From contig RDXI01000004.1 in the NCBI GenBank assembly GCA_004292795.1, positions 1 through 34,742 on the forward strand: a stretch of 34,742 nt of DNA. The letters are read 5' to 3'. Shown one piece after another: positions 8,302-16,396 of the stretch. The position numbers were made by a program, and so were the translations under genes. The notes below the pieces were generated by a model that was given only the letters and a program-made list of their open reading frames with translations, was not told the DNA's origin and did no database searches. Origin of the DNA: Bacteroidota bacterium. GTDB taxonomy: Bacteria; Bacteroidota; Bacteroidia; Cytophagales; Microscillaceae. Every line of letters begins with the position of its first letter. Position 1 is the first letter of the stretch.

Positions 8302-11300
8302 ATGCAAAACGTAGCCGAGTTCTCAAAGTTACAAGAAATTTACCGCAGTGAGAAAACTGTGGTATATACAGGTATCGACAACCGTACAGGGCAAAAAATA
8401 TCACTCAAAATACTCAATGATGACTTTCCTTCGGTGGGCTTCATAGCTCAATTCAATGGAGAGGCAGAATTGAGTCAGCAATTTGACTTGCAAGGTGTGC
8501 GTAAAATTTTAGAAAAGCGCAAAATCAATAACCGTTACGCGCTTGTGATGGAGCATATAGAGGGTATGTCGTGGCGCGAACTGATGAACAAAGGAACGGT
8601 GGACTTGCCTGTCTTTTTTTCCTTAGCCATTCGTGTGTGTGATATTTTGAGTGGTTTTCACAAACAAGGCATTATCCATAAGGACATCAATCCGCGCAAT
8701 TTGTTGTGCAATGATGCGCTGGAGGTTTGGGTAATTGATTTTGGGATTGCTTCCATCTTGAAGAAAGAAACACAAAAGTTCGAAGCTCCCGAAAAATTGG
8801 AGGGAACACTCGCCTACATATCGCCTGAACAAACAGGGCGCATGAATCATAGTATTGACTCGCGCTCCGACTTGTATTCGTTGGGCGTTACGTTTTATGA
8901 AATGTTGGTAGGCGAGTTGCCTTTTGATGCTACAGACCCGATAGAATTGGTGCATAGCCATATAGCCAAAATGCCTCCCAATCTGCGTGAAAAACGTCCT
9001 GACTTGCCTGCTATTTTGGAAGATATAGTAATGAAATTGCTTGCCAAAAACGTAGAAGAGCGTTATCAGACTGCAGAAGGAGTGAAACAAGACTTGATGC
9101 AGTGTTGGGAAATATGGCAAACTGTGGGCGCGGAAGCAGTACAAGCATTATCATTTGCGCTGGGTAGTAATGATGTGAAAACAGATTTTAGTATTCCTGA
9201 AAAGTTGTATGGGCGCAATGCAGAGCGTGAAATGTTGCTTGAGGCATTTCACAGTGCTGAAATGGGTGGTACAGGCTTTGTGTTGGTGGGTGGTCATTCG
9301 GGTATAGGCAAGACGAGCCTTATTCGTGAGTTGTATCAACCCGTAACGGCTAAACGTAGTTACTTTTTGGTAGGCAAGTTCGAACAATTCCAGCGCGATA
9401 TTCCCTATAGTGCTATAGTGCAAGCCATCAATGGCTTCGTACAGCAATTATTAGGCGAGTCTGATAGGCGTTTGGCGCATTGGAAGCACGAAATTATGGA
9501 CGCATTGGGCGAAAATGCGGGCGTTCTGACTGAAGTAATACCCAGTCTTGAGCTTATCATAGGCAAGCAATCTACGCCTATATCCTTGCCTCCTTTAGAG
9601 AGCCAAAATAGATTTAATCGCCTTTTCCAACGTTTTTTCAAATTTCTTAGCACGCCTAAACACGCCCTTATTATTTTTATTGATGATTGGCAATGGGCAG
9701 ACCAACAGAGCCTTCATTTTTTACAACATCTTATCACAGCGATTGGGTTGAAGCATTTGCTATTTATAGCCGCCTATCGAAGCAATGAAGTAAGTGCTGT
9801 CCACCCTTTTGTAAATACAGTAAATGCAATACGTGAAGCCAATGTGCCTACTATTTCTTTAGAATTGGAAGAATTGGCTTTAGAACATATTGAGGCTTTA
9901 TTGCAAGATACTTTGTGTGCTTCTCAACAAGAAATAGCCTCTTTGGCAAAACTTATCAAAGCCAAAACATCAGGCAACCCATTCTTTGTTTCACAATTTC
10001 TACAAAATATATATGACAATGCCTATATAGAATATGATTCCGCGAAAAAAAAATGGCGTTGGGACATTACAGTCATCAACAAACTGCCTATCAGCGATAA
10101 TGTATTGGATTTGATGACCACGCGCTTGAATAGCTTGCCTGCTGAGGCATTGGAGTTGTTGAAATTAGCTTCTTGCATTGGCAATCAATTTTCACTCAAA
10201 CTTTTGAGCGAATTGGCAGACAAAACACCTTTGGCTGTTCGACACGCTTTGTCAGAAGCCTTGAAGCAAGGTTTTATTGTACCTCATCAAGGCAATCAAT
10301 ATGCAGTAGATGACGAGAATCAAGATACACAAGTATATTTTAAGTTTTTGCACGACAAGGTAGAACAATCGGCTTATATGTTGGTTGAAGAAAAACTAAA
10401 AATGCAAAATAGTCTTAAAATAGGGCGTATTGCCTATCACAATAACCCAGAAATCTATAGGCAACAATGGATTTGTGATATAGCAAGCTTTTATAACAAG
10501 GGCAAGGAATTGATAGTAGCCGACACCGAAAAAATATTTGTGGCAGATATCAATCTCAAAGCTACACAGAAGGCTAAAAAAGTAAATGCGTATGATTCGT
10601 GTATTGTGTATGCGAGGGCAGGCATCGCGTTTTTAGGGGAGTTTGCTTGGCAAAATCATTTCGAAACGTGCTTTGAGTTACATAAAAATTTGGCAGATAG
10701 TTTATTCTTACAAGGTGAAAAAGAAGAAGCGGAACAAATATTTGAATTGCTGATACAAAACGCCCAGAATCGTTTGCAAAAAATGCAAATCTACAACATG
10801 AAGAACTTGTTGTACGAAAGCAGTGCAAGGTATGGCGAAACTATCGCCAATGCGCGTTTGGCATTGAAAATTTTAGGAATTGAATTGCCAGAGCAAGAAA
10901 CTGACAAGCAAGAGGCTTTTCAACAAGAAATGGCTTACATCTCCCAAACCTTGCAAGAGCAAGGAGGCATAGGCTTTTTCCACAACTTGCCTGAAATGCA
11001 ACACCAAGAAATGCGTGAAGCGGTGCAAATCTTGCAAACCGCTTGGTCTTCTTGTTACATGGCAGGCGATATGAATTTGGTGCTTCTCACTTCAGCGCAA
11101 ATCATCTCTATAGCTATTCGCTACGGCAATACCGCCGAAACAGCGTGGGCGTATGTGGCGTATGCTACTTTTGTGGCGGCAGGGTTAGGACAATACGAAT
11201 TAGGATATGAGTTGGGCAAACTCTCCATTGAACTAAACGAACATTACAACGACCAAAAAGCCAAAGGTCCCATACATCACTTGATGGGTACATTCCTTCA

Positions 11301-13644
11301 TCATTGGCGTAAACCTATCCGTACAGGGCTACATTATTTCAAAACGGCTTTCGAAGCAAGTTTAGCAAGTGGCAATTATGGATATGCGGGCTATGCCCAC
11401 TGCGTTCAGGTTCGTCATGAACTGTTGGCAGGGCTTCCGCTAGGGGAAATCAAAGAGCGGACAGAGCAAAATATGCAGATACAATACACTATTAAAAATT
11501 ATGGGATAGCCCAAATGGGAATAGTCGAGAACGCATACGTGAAAAATATGATGGGCTTAAGCAAAAGCAAAACAAGTTTTGACAACGAAGAATTTGATGA
11601 GGAGAAATACCTACAAGATTTTAAAGACTTGCCTATTTTCCATGCTATTTATGAACCTTTGAAGGCAAGAATGTATTTATACCAAGATAACTATCCACAA
11701 GCCTTGCTACATACCGAAAAGGCTATGCCTGTTATGATATCTGTGTTTGGTTCAGAATGGAATTGGTTTCATAATGTCAATCATAGCTTGGCTATGTGTG
11801 GTATATTGCGTGAAGTGCCTATTCCTGACTCACAGAGAAATCTCTTGTTGGTGCAAATAGAGCAAAATCAAACACAACTCAAAACTTGGGTGGAAAACTG
11901 TCCCGAAAATTTTACGCATCATTTCTATACCATAGAGGCAGAAATAGCACAGATAAAAGGGGACTTTGTGCAAGCCATGAAGCTCTATGACAAGGCTATC
12001 AAGTGGGCGCAAGCCCATGAGTTCTTGCAAGACGAAGCCTTAGCACAAGAACTCGCCGCTAAGTTTTATTTTGCCAACGAACAAGATGACTTTGCTAAAT
12101 TGTACTTGCAAAGGGCATATCACGCCTACAAAAATTGGGGGGCAAAGGCAAAAATAGAATTGCTCAAAGAAAAATACAAAAACTATCTAAATACCACACG
12201 TCGAGATTCTAAAATTAGGAATGTAACACGCACTTTGCAGACTACAAATGGCTTGCAAGACGATACGCAAACTTCTACAGCGTATGCCGACAATGTATTA
12301 GACTTACTGAGTGTCATGAAAGCCTCGCAAGCTATTTCGCAAGAAATAAAGTTGGAAAGCCTATTGCGCACAATGGTTTTGGTGTTGATGGAAAATGCTG
12401 GAGCTGACCGCGCTTTGATTTTGCAAGAGCGAAATGCAACCTTGTTCGTCGTAGCCGAAGCGCATTTGCACGCCCAAGAAGTGGCTATTATGCGTCCCGA
12501 ACCTTTGAGCAAAGAAGACAGAAATAGACTTGCTTTGAGTGTTATTCTGCACGTGTACCGCACCCATGAGTCTGTAACCTTGCGCAATGCCAAAAAAGAC
12601 AAGCAGTTTTCTATTGACTCCTATATTCAACAAGGCAAAGTAAAATCCTTGCTATGTGTGCCTATCATACACCAAGGCGAAATACGTGCTGTGATATACA
12701 TGGAGCATAGCCAAATAGAAGGTGTATTTACCAAAGAGCGTGTAGAAATTTTGAATATGTTGAGTTCGCAAGTGGCTATCTCTATGGAAAACTCATTGCT
12801 CTACAACACTATGGAGGAGAAGGTAGCCAAACGTACTCAAGAACTCAAAGAACAAAAAGAACTCGTAGAACACAAAAATGCTAATATCATAGCCTCCATC
12901 ACGTATGCCCAGCGCATACAACAAGCCATTTTGCCCTTGCCTGAATACCTCACAAGGCTCATACCCGAACATTTTGTGTTGTTTCAGCCCAAAGACATTG
13001 TGTCAGGCGATTTTTATTATTTGCAAGAAAAAGAAGAAAAAATAGTCCTCGCCGCTATAGATTGCACAGGGCATGGCGTGCCGGGCGCGTTTATGAGTAT
13101 GCTTGGTTCAGAAACACTGAACGAAATTATCCAAAACAAAGGCATCTTAGAGCCTGACCAAATATTGAACGAACTGCACAAGAGCATCAGGAAAGCCCTC
13201 AAACAAAAAGAAACAGACAACCGCGATGGTATGGATTTGTCTATGATAGTGTGGGATAAAGCCAATAAAGTTGTGTATTTTGCAGGGGCTAAAAACTCGC
13301 TTATTTATATACAAAATGGCGAGCTAAAGCAAATTAAAGGCAATATTTTTCCTATTGGAGGCGAGCAGAAAGAAGCCAATCGTGTATTTACCAAACACAC
13401 CATTGACCTACTGCCCGACTCGCCTACTTCGTTTTACCTCTTTTCTGATGGCTATCAAGACCAATTTGGAGGTGAGCATAACAAAAAATTCTCTATTGGA
13501 CAAATGAAAACCTTGTTCCTTGAGATACATCAACAAGACATGGACAAACAACAGGAAAGGCTTAAAAAGGTGCTACAAAAGTGGATGAACAAGGGCAAAG
13601 AATCGCAAATTGATGATGTGTTGTTGATTGGGTGCAGGTTGTAA
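8302..13644 (+). CDS. Serine/threonine kinase - AAA ATPase - GAF - SpoIIE phosphatase fusion
   Basis: A 1780-residue cytoplasmic multidomain signalling protein. An N-terminal protein kinase domain (about 5-280) has IIHKDINPRNLL (catalytic Asp128) and DFGIA (Asp146); the usual glycine loop is weak but the ATP lysine is likely Lys36. An AAA_16-type ATPase follows, with GGHSGIGKTS at about 330-339 and Walker B IIFIDDWQWAD. A long helical, TPR-like middle covers roughly 650-1300, then a GAF domain about 1360-1510, a coiled coil (TMEEKVAKRTQELKEQKELV) and a C-terminal SpoIIE phosphatase with SGDFYY, DCTGHGVPGAF and DDVLLIG. Kinase and opposing phosphatase sit in one chain. Related kinase-ATPase-GAF fusions occur in Bacteroidota, cyanobacteria and myxobacteria; targets are unknown. 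Start chosen at the ATG at 8302. Confidence 0.92.
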   Translation: MQNVAEFSKLQEIYRSEKTVVYTGIDNRTGQKISLKILNDDFPSVGFIAQFNGEAELSQQFDLQGVRKILEKRKINNRYALVMEHIEGMSWRELMNKGTVDLPVFFSLAIRVCDILSGFHKQGIIHKDINPRNLLCNDALEVWVIDFGIASILKKETQKFEAPEKLEGTLAYISPEQTGRMNHSIDSRSDLYSLGVTFYEMLVGELPFDATDPIELVHSHIAKMPPNLREKRPDLPAILEDIVMKLLAKNVEERYQTAEGVKQDLMQCWEIWQTVGAEAVQALSFALGSNDVKTDFSIPEKLYGRNAEREMLLEAFHSAEMGGTGFVLVGGHSGIGKTSLIRELYQPVTAKRSYFLVGKFEQFQRDIPYSAIVQAINGFVQQLLGESDRRLAHWKHEIMDALGENAGVLTEVIPSLELIIGKQSTPISLPPLESQNRFNRLFQRFFKFLSTPKHALIIFIDDWQWADQQSLHFLQHLITAIGLKHLLFIAAYRSNEVSAVHPFVNTVNAIREANVPTISLELEELALEHIEALLQDTLCASQQEIASLAKLIKAKTSGNPFFVSQFLQNIYDNAYIEYDSAKKKWRWDITVINKLPISDNVLDLMTTRLNSLPAEALELLKLASCIGNQFSLKLLSELADKTPLAVRHALSEALKQGFIVPHQGNQYAVDDENQDTQVYFKFLHDKVEQSAYMLVEEKLKMQNSLKIGRIAYHNNPEIYRQQWICDIASFYNKGKELIVADTEKIFVADINLKATQKAKKVNAYDSCIVYARAGIAFLGEFAWQNHFETCFELHKNLADSLFLQGEKEEAEQIFELLIQNAQNRLQKMQIYNMKNLLYESSARYGETIANARLALKILGIELPEQETDKQEAFQQEMAYISQTLQEQGGIGFFHNLPEMQHQEMREAVQILQTAWSSCYMAGDMNLVLLTSAQIISIAIRYGNTAETAWAYVAYATFVAAGLGQYELGYELGKLSIELNEHYNDQKAKGPIHHLMGTFLHHWRKPIRTGLHYFKTAFEASLASGNYGYAGYAHCVQVRHELLAGLPLGEIKERTEQNMQIQYTIKNYGIAQMGIVENAYVKNMMGLSKSKTSFDNEEFDEEKYLQDFKDLPIFHAIYEPLKARMYLYQDNYPQALLHTEKAMPVMISVFGSEWNWFHNVNHSLAMCGILREVPIPDSQRNLLLVQIEQNQTQLKTWVENCPENFTHHFYTIEAEIAQIKGDFVQAMKLYDKAIKWAQAHEFLQDEALAQELAAKFYFANEQDDFAKLYLQRAYHAYKNWGAKAKIELLKEKYKNYLNTTRRDSKIRNVTRTLQTTNGLQDDTQTSTAYADNVLDLLSVMKASQAISQEIKLESLLRTMVLVLMENAGADRALILQERNATLFVVAEAHLHAQEVAIMRPEPLSKEDRNRLALSVILHVYRTHESVTLRNAKKDKQFSIDSYIQQGKVKSLLCVPIIHQGEIRAVIYMEHSQIEGVFTKERVEILNMLSSQVAISMENSLLYNTMEEKVAKRTQELKEQKELVEHKNANIIASITYAQRIQQAILPLPEYLTRLIPEHFVLFQPKDIVSGDFYYLQEKEEKIVLAAIDCTGHGVPGAFMSMLGSETLNEIIQNKGILEPDQILNELHKSIRKALKQKETDNRDGMDLSMIVWDKANKVVYFAGAKNSLIYIQNGELKQIKGNIFPIGGEQKEANRVFTKHTIDLLPDSPTSFYLFSDGYQDQFGGEHNKKFSIGQMKTLFLEIHQQDMDKQQERLKKVLQKWMNKGKESQIDDVLLIGCRL

Positions 13645-13652
13645 CGGCTTAG

Positions 13653-13686
13653 AAACTTGCCTACTGACAACGGTAGGCAAGTTTTT
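13653..13686 (+). terminator. Intrinsic terminator built from an inverted pair of CTTGCCTAC
   Basis: Positions 13653-13664 (AAACTTGCCTAC) and 13673-13684 (GTAGGCAAGTTT) form a perfect 12-bp stem with an 8-base loop, ending in a T-run. It lies nine bases after the stop of the large fusion gene. The A-rich left arm would let it work on the minus strand as well, but the converging gene's stop lies just beyond it at 13692. The stem is exactly two facing copies of the nonamer iterated across this window. Confidence 0.85.
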
Positions 13687-13691
13687 TGTAG

Positions 13692-14363
13692 TTAGGCGTA
13701 ATTTTTGAGAACATCTTGCACCAACGACCATTCGGCTTTGGTCAAATCAAAATCTTCTTCGAACTCCACCACAAAACCGCTCGCCAAGTCAGCGCGTAAG
13801 CCTTCCAAGTAGCTTTTGCCCTCTATAGAAATGGCTAATTCAAGCGTTTTGACAATACTTTCCTTCGAAATGTCGGCTTCATTGGCAGTAAGCATTGCCA
13901 AAAAATGCGAGATAGAATCCCCCGCCTCCAATTCATACGCTTCATCGTCTGTTTCGTTCAAACCAAGCACATAAATAGGCTCTTTGAGCTTCAACAAACG
14001 CACAAAGCAGTTCAAAATCGTGGCAGTGTCAGCAGGCGAGTTGGTTGTATAGGCGTTGTAGTCCTCTAAAAATGAGAGCGTTAGCCCACTTCCCAACTGT
14101 TCGAACACCAACTTAGCTACGAGGGTATCTTTTACCGCTTCGCCCTCCAAAATGGTCATCATCACGGTAGTTCGTTCTGTGATGCCTTCGTCTTCGGGGC
14201 AAAAAACGATGCTCAAGTGCGTGTGTTTTTCTTCATCAGACACTACCTCGAACTCAATGCTGGTTCGTCTTTCTGCGTCCCACCAATCTAGGGGCTGGGC
14301 TTCAAATTCATAGATAAAATCGCCTGACAGGTCTATGCCTATCTTGGCAAGCATATTGCGCAT
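13692..14363 (-). CDS. Hypothetical acidic protein
   Basis: A 223-residue soluble acidic protein that I do not recognise. No signal peptide, membrane segment or known catalytic motif is visible. The composition is rich in Glu and Asp (for example EAQPLDWWDAERR, FVVEFEEDFDLTKAE), with alternating beta-strand-like stretches in the first half and helices in the second. The start may be the ATG at 14363 or at 14354. It begins 16 bases after the stop of the RlpA-like gene and is probably co-transcribed with it. The codon pattern resembles its neighbours, so there is no sign of transfer. Confidence 0.75.
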   Translation of the reverse strand: MRNMLAKIGIDLSGDFIYEFEAQPLDWWDAERRTSIEFEVVSDEEKHTHLSIVFCPEDEGITERTTVMMTILEGEAVKDTLVAKLVFEQLGSGLTLSFLEDYNAYTTNSPADTATILNCFVRLLKLKEPIYVLGLNETDDEAYELEAGDSISHFLAMLTANEADISKESIVKTLELAISIEGKSYLEGLRADLASGFVVEFEEDFDLTKAEWSLVQDVLKNYA

Positions 14364-14379
14364 ATTGAAAGGGTTGGGG

Positions 14380-14772
14380 CTATTTGGTTACACGAATATT
14401 CACCTCCACCACGCCATCACGAAGCATATCTATTTGTTTGGCGGCTTCGTAGGAAAGGTCGATGGCGCGTGTGGAGGAGGCAGGCAAGCGGTCATTGATA
14501 ACGACCACTACTTTTTTGTTGTTTTTGGGATTATGCACCTCGACTTTGGTGTTGAAAGGCAAGGTTTTGTGGGCGGCGGTCAGTTTGTTTTTGTCGTAAG
14601 CCTGTCCGCTTGCCGTTTTTTTGCCTTGAAATTTATCGGCATAGTAGGAAGCCTTGCCTTTGGAGGCAGTGAGTTCGGACACGCCACCTTCGGGGGCGGT
14701 AGGCAAGGATATGTTTTTCAGGGCTTCGCACCCTGCGAGCCAAAACAGCCCACAAAATAACAGTAGTCGCAT
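14380..14772 (-). CDS. RlpA-like lipoprotein with double-psi beta-barrel
   Basis: A 130-residue lipoprotein. The signal peptide ends in the lipobox LAGC (Cys15). The rest is a double-psi beta-barrel of the RlpA family: GKASYYADKFQGKKTASG, then LTAAHKTLPFNTKVEV, then VVINDRLPASSTRAIDLS with the conserved Asp. RlpA proteins bind or cleave denuded peptidoglycan glycan strands in the cell envelope; some lack activity. The SPOR domain seen in many homologues is missing, which makes this a minimal form. The start is the ATG at 14772; a longer reading from 14829 would pass through the TATCTTTG promoter box and displace the signal peptide. Confidence 0.88.
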   Translation of the reverse strand: MRLLLFCGLFWLAGCEALKNISLPTAPEGGVSELTASKGKASYYADKFQGKKTASGQAYDKNKLTAAHKTLPFNTKVEVHNPKNNKKVVVVINDRLPASSTRAIDLSYEAAKQIDMLRDGVVEVNIRVTK

Positions 14773-14779
14773 AGAGCCA

Positions 14780-14787
14780 CAAAGATA
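14780..14787 (-). promoter_or_regulatory. -7 box TATCTTTG before the RlpA-like gene
   Basis: The minus strand reads TATCTTTG, with only seven bases between the box and the ATG. The transcript would have a leader of three bases or fewer. Confidence 0.6.
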
Positions 14788-14912
14788 GCCATCTTTTTTG
14801 ACTTGCCTACTTTGGTGTCCACGAAACATACCAAAAGATAGCTATCTACTCTATGTGCAAGATTTTGAAACTACCAACAAGGAGGTATCCATAAAAAATA
14901 ATACCCAAGAAG

Positions 14913-14973
14913 TTAGCAAAAAATATCCTCTTCAAAAAAAGGAAAGACAAATAAGAAAGAGGGTTTCATAAAA
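14913..14973 (-). pseudogene. Broken copy of the start of the secreted-peptide gene
   Basis: An 18-codon reading frame (ATG at 14969, stop at 14913) whose first 40 or so bases resemble the start of the peptide gene at 16116. Nineteen bases, 14933-14951 and 16078-16096, are identical, and the start codon with its next codons lines up after allowing a 2-base deletion. The deletion shifts the frame inside the hydrophobic signal region, so no secreted peptide is made. It lies downstream of the thioredoxin-domain gene. The rest of 14773-15020 shows nothing more that I can support. Confidence 0.5.
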
Positions 14974-15020
14974 ACCAGGTATTTCGAATATTTTTTTTGC
15001 TTTTAATTATGTGTAAACTA

Positions 15021-15911
15021 TTAAAGTAAACTATTTATTTCCGTAGATAAATTTTCAACAAAATTATCTTCTCCATCAAAATAACCCTTAATTCTCTTTC
15101 TAACAAAACCTTCCTTATCTATCAAATATAACACAGGAACAGCACTAACATTCAATGAATTAGCTAATTTTGCCCCTTGGTCATATACAAAAATAAGGTC
15201 CTTTTCGTATAATTCTACGTGCTTAGATTCTGTAAATTGTTTAAATGTATTGTGTAAACTTTGATTTACAGTTAGGAACAATACATTTTTATTTTTTTTA
15301 AATTTTTTCTCAATTTCTATAATATCTGCCATTTGCTCAATACAAGAGCCACAAGAACTACTCCAAAAATCTAAAATTATTACTTTATTTGTTAATTCTT
15401 TTTGAGAAAGTGTGTCTTTTTTTAAGTCTATTAAAGAAACATTATAGGGTATTTTGGAATTCTTGTTGAGCGTTTCTATCGTGTAAAAATAGAAATAATA
15501 ATTTGGTATCATATAGAATATGATATTTAATAATGACACCCAAATAACAGAGGCAATAAGCAAATGATAATGCTTTTTTTTGTAAAAATAATTTTGCAAT
15601 AAAATACCCACAAAACCAGACAACCAACACATAGGTATATACTCATACGTGAAAGTTGTATTAAATGGTGTTTCAGGAGAAATTATTTTCCCCACAATAG
15701 GTATTAACAATAACACTTGCATAGGCAATACGAGTAATAAAGTATCTACTAACATCTTTCTTTTTGAAAGAAAATGTATAAAAAAACCAGATACAGTATA
15801 AGCCCAAACAAAAAATATAAATGAGCTTTTTCCTCTTATAGAAAAACAAAATGTAGGAATTATGAAAAAAGTCAATAATCCTATTGTACTAAAAATTATT
15901 ATATTTCTCAT
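15021..15911 (-). CDS. Membrane protein with C-terminal thioredoxin/TlpA-like domain
   Basis: A 296-residue protein. About five hydrophobic helices cover residues 1-150 (for example IIIFSTIGLLTFFIIP, TLLLVLPMQVLLLIPIV, YIPMCWLSGFVGILLQNYF). A thioredoxin-fold domain of about 125 residues follows, starting VIILDFWSSSCGSCIEQM with the redox pair CGSC and a cis-proline loop VSAVPVLYLID. The domain should face the periplasm as in TlpA/ResA proteins, which reduce or exchange disulfides. It is the last gene of a minus-strand cluster, directly after a 48-residue secreted peptide carrying two cysteines, so a role in that peptide's disulfide chemistry is plausible (inference). Start at the ATG at 15911; the codon at 15917 is TTG. 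Strongly AT-rich, unlike the flanking genes. Confidence 0.85.
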   Translation of the reverse strand: MRNIIIFSTIGLLTFFIIPTFCFSIRGKSSFIFFVWAYTVSGFFIHFLSKRKMLVDTLLLVLPMQVLLLIPIVGKIISPETPFNTTFTYEYIPMCWLSGFVGILLQNYFYKKKHYHLLIASVIWVSLLNIIFYMIPNYYFYFYTIETLNKNSKIPYNVSLIDLKKDTLSQKELTNKVIILDFWSSSCGSCIEQMADIIEIEKKFKKNKNVLFLTVNQSLHNTFKQFTESKHVELYEKDLIFVYDQGAKLANSLNVSAVPVLYLIDKEGFVRKRIKGYFDGEDNFVENLSTEINSLL

Positions 15912-15926
15912 ATACAATAAAGTTTA

Positions 15927-15955
15927 TAGCTATAGTAATTGTGTTACTATAGCTA
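15927..15955 (-). other. Perfect 12-bp hairpin between peptide and thioredoxin-domain genes
   Basis: TAGCTATAGTAA (15927-15938) and TTACTATAGCTA (15944-15955) pair perfectly around a 5-base loop. No strong T-run follows on the minus strand, so it is more likely an RNA stability or processing element, or a protein-binding dyad, than an efficient terminator. Confidence 0.7.
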
Positions 15956-15969
15956 ATCGTGAAAAATAA

Positions 15970-16116
15970 CTAACGACAAAGCCCTATACACTCCATTTGA
16001 GCCATAAAACGCCCTTTTTCAATAGGCTCAATAATGCCCGACAAGCGTATTTGCCCACGTGCTTGTGTGAAAAAGAACAAAAAAAGGAAAGACAAACAAA
16101 AAAATGATGTTTTCAT
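15970..16116 (-). CDS. Small secreted peptide, 48 residues, two cysteines
   Basis: The minus strand encodes a 48-residue peptide: a strong signal peptide (MKTSFFCLSFLFLFFFTQARGQ) and a short mature part beginning IRLSGIIEPIEKGRF and ending MAQMECIGLCR. The mature peptide has two cysteines spaced C-x3-C near its C-terminus. I recognise no family. Support for it being real: a textbook signal peptide, placement between two perfect hairpins, a partial second copy of its 5' end at about 14930-14973, and same-strand neighbours (a thioredoxin-domain protein downstream, a small membrane protein upstream). It could be a bacteriocin, a signalling peptide or a structural peptide; no conserved double-glycine leader is present, so ordinary Sec export is expected. 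Confidence 0.6.
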   Translation of the reverse strand: MKTSFFCLSFLFLFFFTQARGQIRLSGIIEPIEKGRFMAQMECIGLCR

Positions 16117-16130
16117 AAAAAAAGAGGATA

Positions 16131-16160
16131 AAGCAAGCTATGAAATAACATAGCTTGCTT
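16131..16160 (-). terminator. Perfect 12-bp hairpin upstream of the peptide gene (terminator or attenuator)
   Basis: AAGCAAGCTATG (16131-16142) pairs with CATAGCTTGCTT (16149-16160) around a 6-base loop. Read on the minus strand it is followed within a few bases by a T7 stretch and then by the ATG of the peptide gene at 16116. It can end most transcripts of the upstream pair, or act as an attenuator controlling the peptide gene. Confidence 0.7.
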
Positions 16161-16183
16161 AGTGGATTATTTTGTAGGGACTG

Positions 16184-16369
16184 TCAGACCTTGAAATACA
16201 AGAAATATAAAAATATTGTAATTCCCCATCCCAGAGTTTCCCAAAAAAATATGAACCAATTAAAGTTTTTTCGGTTAAATAACCATTGCCCTGTTAGATT
16301 GATGATAGCACCAATCAATATACCTAATACAAGGCTTTTGAAAGCTAACAAAAAAATAGAAAGTAACAT
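16184..16369 (-). CDS. Small two-helix membrane protein, 61 residues
   Basis: A 61-residue protein made of two hydrophobic helices (about residues 2-27 and 36-59) around a short polar turn (GQWLFNRKNF). No family recognised. It starts 27 bases after the stop of the larger upstream gene, so the two are surely co-transcribed. Small two-helix membrane proteins beside hydrophobic secreted proteins often act as immunity or accessory factors, but here that is inference only. The start is the ATG at 16369; an in-frame TTG at 16393 would add eight residues. Confidence 0.65.
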   Translation of the reverse strand: MLLSIFLLAFKSLVLGILIGAIINLTGQWLFNRKNFNWFIFFWETLGWGITIFLYFLYFKV

Positions 16370-16396
16370 AAATGTATTAGTATTAAGTTTCAAAAA

